64,000 nt of DNA, taken from Paenibacillus dendritiformis. Its GTDB lineage: Bacteria > Bacillota > Bacilli > Paenibacillales > Paenibacillaceae. Position numbers and translations under genes: made by a program. Each line of letters starts with the position of its first letter. Positions within the stretch are counted from its first letter, which is position 1. The stretch is from assembly GCF_015845845.1 (NCBI RefSeq), contig NZ_LDIG01000159.1:1-64000 (forward strand), read 5' to 3'. Under the pieces are notes generated by a model. That model did not search any database and had not been told where the DNA came from. It was given only the letters and a program-made list of their open reading frames with translations. Shown one piece after another: positions 61,491-64,000 of the stretch.

Positions 61491-64000
61491 ATGCCGAAGA
61501 ACACAGACCTCAAAAAAATACTCGTCATCGGTTCCGGACCGATCGTCATCGGCCAGGCGGCAGAGTTCGACTATGCCGGAACGCAGGCATGCCAGGCATT
61601 GAAGGAAGAGGGCATCGAGGTGGTGCTCATCAACAGCAACCCGGCTACGATTATGACCGATACCAATATGGCGGATAAAGTATATATCGAGCCGATTACG
61701 CTTGATTTCGTTACGCAAATCATCCGCCAGGAGCGCCCGGACGGCTTGCTGCCGACGCTCGGCGGGCAGACCGGCCTTAACATGGCGGTCGAGCTGGCTC
61801 GTGCTGGCGTGCTGGAGCAGGAAAACGTGAAGCTGCTCGGCACGCAGCTCGATGCGATTGAACGCGCCGAGGACCGGGATATGTTCCGCGAGCTGATGCG
61901 CGAACTGGAGCAGCCCGTGCCGGAGAGCACGATCGTGACGTCGGTGGAGGAAGCGGTCGAGTTCGCGAACAGCATCGGCTATCCGATTATTGTACGACCT
62001 GCCTACACGCTCGGCGGCACAGGCGGAGGCATCTGCGACAATGAAGAGGAACTGCGCGACATCGTCGCCTCCGGCATCCGCTACAGCCCAATCGGCCAAT
62101 GCCTGATTGAGAAGAGCATCGCCGGGATGAAGGAAATCGAGTACGAGGTCATGCGCGACGCCAATGACAACTGCATTGTCGTCTGCAATATGGAGAACTT
62201 CGACCCGGTGGGCGTTCACACGGGCGACAGTATCGTCGTGGCGCCAAGCCAGACGCTGTCGGATCGGGAGTACCAGATGCTCCGTTCCGCCTCGCTCAAA
62301 ATCATCCGCGCGCTCAACATCGAGGGCGGATGCAACGTGCAGTTCGCACTGGACCCGCACAGCTATCAATACTATGTCATTGAAGTGAATCCGCGGGTAA
62401 GCCGTTCGTCGGCGCTTGCGTCCAAGGCGACGGGCTACCCGATTGCGAAGATGGCCGCCAAAATCGCGGTCGGCTACACGCTGGATGAGATTGTGAACCC
62501 GGTGACGGGACAGACCTATGCATGCTTCGAGCCAACGCTGGACTATATCGTATCCAAAATCCCGCGCTGGCCGTTCGATAAATTCACGCAAGCGAACCGG
62601 AAGCTCGGCACCCAGATGAAGGCGACCGGGGAAGTGATGGCGATTGGCCGGACGTTCGAGGAGTCGATGCACAAAGCGGTGCGCTCGCTCGAAATCGGCC
62701 TCCATCGCCTCTGCTTGCCGGAAGCGGCTCAGCTCGAGAATGACGAGCTGGAAGCGCGCCTGAAATCGCCGGACGATGAGCGGCTGTTCCTGCTGGCGGA
62801 AGCGTTCCGCCGCGGCTATGAGCTGCAGCGCCTGCATGATATTACGAAGATTGACTGGTGGTTCCTGGATAAAATCGAAGGCATGATCGCCTTTGAAGCG
62901 CGGATCCAGGAAGAATCCGCGCTGAGCGAGCAGACGCTGTATGAAGCGAAGCGCATGGGCTTCACGGACCGCGCCATTGCGGAGCTCCGCCACGCGGCGC
63001 ACCCGGGCGCGGGGCATACGACGGAAGCGGAGGTGTCCGCGCTGCGCAAAGAACTCGGTCTCCGGCCGGTCTATAAAATGGTCGATACCTGCGCGGCGGA
63101 ATTCGAAGCCTCCACTCCTTACTATTACTCGACCTACGAGACGGAGAATGAAGTCCTCTCTACGGAGAAGGAAAAGATTCTCGTCCTCGGCTCCGGCCCG
63201 ATTCGGATCGGGCAAGGCATTGAATTCGACTATTCGACCGTGCATGCGGTATGGGCTATCCAGGACGCAGGCTACGAAGCGGTCATCATCAATAATAATC
63301 CGGAGACGGTCTCGACGGACTTCAACACATCGGATCGCCTCTACTTCGAACCGCTCTTCTTCGAAGACGTGATGAATGTCATCGAGCAGGAGAAGCCGGT
63401 CGGGGTCATCGTCCAGTTCGGCGGCCAGACCGCGATTAACTTGGCGGCTCCGCTGGCGAAGGCAGGGGTGCGGATTCTCGGCTCCAGCCTCGAGAGCATC
63501 GATGAAGCGGAAGACCGCAAAAAATTCGAAGCGCTCTTGTCGCGTCTCGGCATCGCCCAGCCGACCGGAAGCACCGTCACTTCGGTCGACGAAGCGGTCG
63601 GGACGGCGCAGCGCATCGGGTATCCGGTGCTTGTCCGTCCATCCTATGTCCTCGGCGGACGCGCGATGGAAATCGTCTACTCGGATACCGAGCTGCTCAA
63701 CTATATGGAATATGCCGTGAAAATCAATCCGGAGCACCCGGTCCTTATCGACCGCTACATGCTGGGCAAGGAAGTCGAGGTCGACGCGATTTGCGACGGC
63801 GAGACGGTACTTATTCCGGGCATTATGGAGCATGTCGAGCGGGCCGGGGTGCACTCGGGGGACTCGATTGCGGTCTACCCGCCGCAGCATCTGTCCCGGG
63901 AGCTGCAGCAGCAGGTGGTGGAAATTACGATTCGCATCGCCAAGGAATTGAAGACGGTTGGACTTATTAATATCCAGTTCGTAATCTATCAAAATCAAGT
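61491..64000 (+). CDS. carB: Carbamoyl-phosphate synthase large chain (cut by window edge)
   Basis: Makes carbamoyl phosphate from bicarbonate, ATP and ammonia delivered by CarA. From ATG 61491, one base after the carA stop and with AAAGGAGCG upstream, the frame is open to the window end: about 836 codons of an expected 1070 or so. The first ATP-grasp half begins [20 protein letters not shown]. The second half repeats the pattern ([20 protein letters not shown] near residue 562), showing the internal duplication of the family. The end of the second synthetase half and the allosteric domain are outside the window. Confidence 0.96.
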   Translation, partial: MPKNTDLKKILVIGSGPIVIGQAAEFDYAGTQACQALKEEGIEVVLINSNPATIMTDTNMADKVYIEPITLDFVTQIIRQERPDGLLPTLGGQTGLNMAVELARAGVLEQENVKLLGTQLDAIERAEDRDMFRELMRELEQPVPESTIVTSVEEAVEFANSIGYPIIVRPAYTLGGTGGGICDNEEELRDIVASGIRYSPIGQCLIEKSIAGMKEIEYEVMRDANDNCIVVCNMENFDPVGVHTGDSIVVAPSQTLSDREYQMLRSASLKIIRALNIEGGCNVQFALDPHSYQYYVIEVNPRVSRSSALASKATGYPIAKMAAKIAVGYTLDEIVNPVTGQTYACFEPTLDYIVSKIPRWPFDKFTQANRKLGTQMKATGEVMAIGRTFEESMHKAVRSLEIGLHRLCLPEAAQLENDELEARLKSPDDERLFLLAEAFRRGYELQRLHDITKIDWWFLDKIEGMIAFEARIQEESALSEQTLYEAKRMGFTDRAIAELRHAAHPGAGHTTEAEVSALRKELGLRPVYKMVDTCAAEFEASTPYYYSTYETENEVLSTEKEKILVLGSGPIRIGQGIEFDYSTVHAVWAIQDAGYEAVIINNNPETVSTDFNTSDRLYFEPLFFEDVMNVIEQEKPVGVIVQFGGQTAINLAAPLAKAGVRILGSSLESIDEAEDRKKFEALLSRLGIAQPTGSTVTSVDEAVGTAQRIGYPVLVRPSYVLGGRAMEIVYSDTELLNYMEYAVKINPEHPVLIDRYMLGKEVEVDAICDGETVLIPGIMEHVERAGVHSGDSIAVYPPQHLSRELQQQVVEITIRIAKELKTVGLINIQFVIYQNQ

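Noticed and set aside
61281-63998. Antisense open frame of 905 codons opposite carB
   Set aside because: It lies wholly opposite carA/carB, which have unmistakable motifs. GC-rich third positions leave long antisense frames open. The translated sequence shows no recognisable domain.

Overview
The window reads as a chromosomal segment of a spore-forming Bacillota of the Paenibacillus type. Three things point there: mDAP-type cell-wall genes (MurE carries a DNPR motif), a full set of sporulation genes (spoVD, spoVE, spoIIGA, sigE, sigG, rsfA, YhcN/YlaJ lipoprotein, YlyA-like protein), and gene order close to B. subtilis but with Paenibacillus-like differences (murA between murB and divIB, spoIIGA directly after ftsZ, no pyrP). 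Almost everything is conserved core gene content on the + strand. The left edge cuts an IS1380-type transposase gene and the right edge cuts carB. I saw no tRNA, rRNA, CRISPR array, prophage or defence island, and no convincing new multi-gene system.

Layout. 1-211: 5' end of an IS transposase. 418-5830: small conserved genes (YpuI-like, DUF1540), cysteine desulfurase plus thiI (tRNA 4-thiouridine), TerC and LiaF-like membrane proteins. 5980-12009: the typA / ylaH / ylaJ / ylaK neighbourhood, with an LCP-family cell-wall ligase. 12187-16457: an orphan solute-binding-like protein, a secreted coiled-coil protein, a MidA-type methyltransferase and DUF2626. 16797-22089: rsfA, panE, DUF3397, bshC (bacillithiol) and ahcY. 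22280-23407: a DUF4349 lipoprotein.

23504-43359 is the division and cell-wall cluster: an MraZ operator of four repeats at exact 10-base spacing, then mraZ, rsmH, ftsL, pbpB, spoVD, murE, murF, mraY, murD, spoVE, murG, murB, murA, divIB, ftsA and ftsZ. 43549-46254 is the compartment sigma-factor block spoIIGA-sigE-sigG. 46394-50436 is the ylm/sepF/divIVA block (ylmC, pgeF, ylmE, sepF, ylmG, ylmH, divIVA). 50454-53977 is a sigma-A promoter, an isoleucine T-box leader and a type-2-like ileS. 54150-57036 holds DUF5665, a ylyA-like gene on the opposite strand, lspA and an RluA-family pseudouridine synthase. 57079 to the end is the pyrimidine operon: promoter, PyrR attenuator, pyrR-pyrB-pyrC-carA-carB.

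The most informative non-coding signals are: the MraZ box array; a sigma-H-like promoter before ftsA; a Spo0A-type long-spacer promoter with 0A-like boxes before spoIIGA; a sigma-F-like promoter placed just before sigG; sigma-G-like promoters before ylaJ and ylyA; the Ile T-box; and the pyr attenuator. An unexplained, apparently structured 300-base gap lies between murG and murB. A short ORF with a good ribosome-binding site runs through a terminator at 9722-9976. These two are the least explained items. Promoter calls rest on matching remembered consensus sequences by eye.
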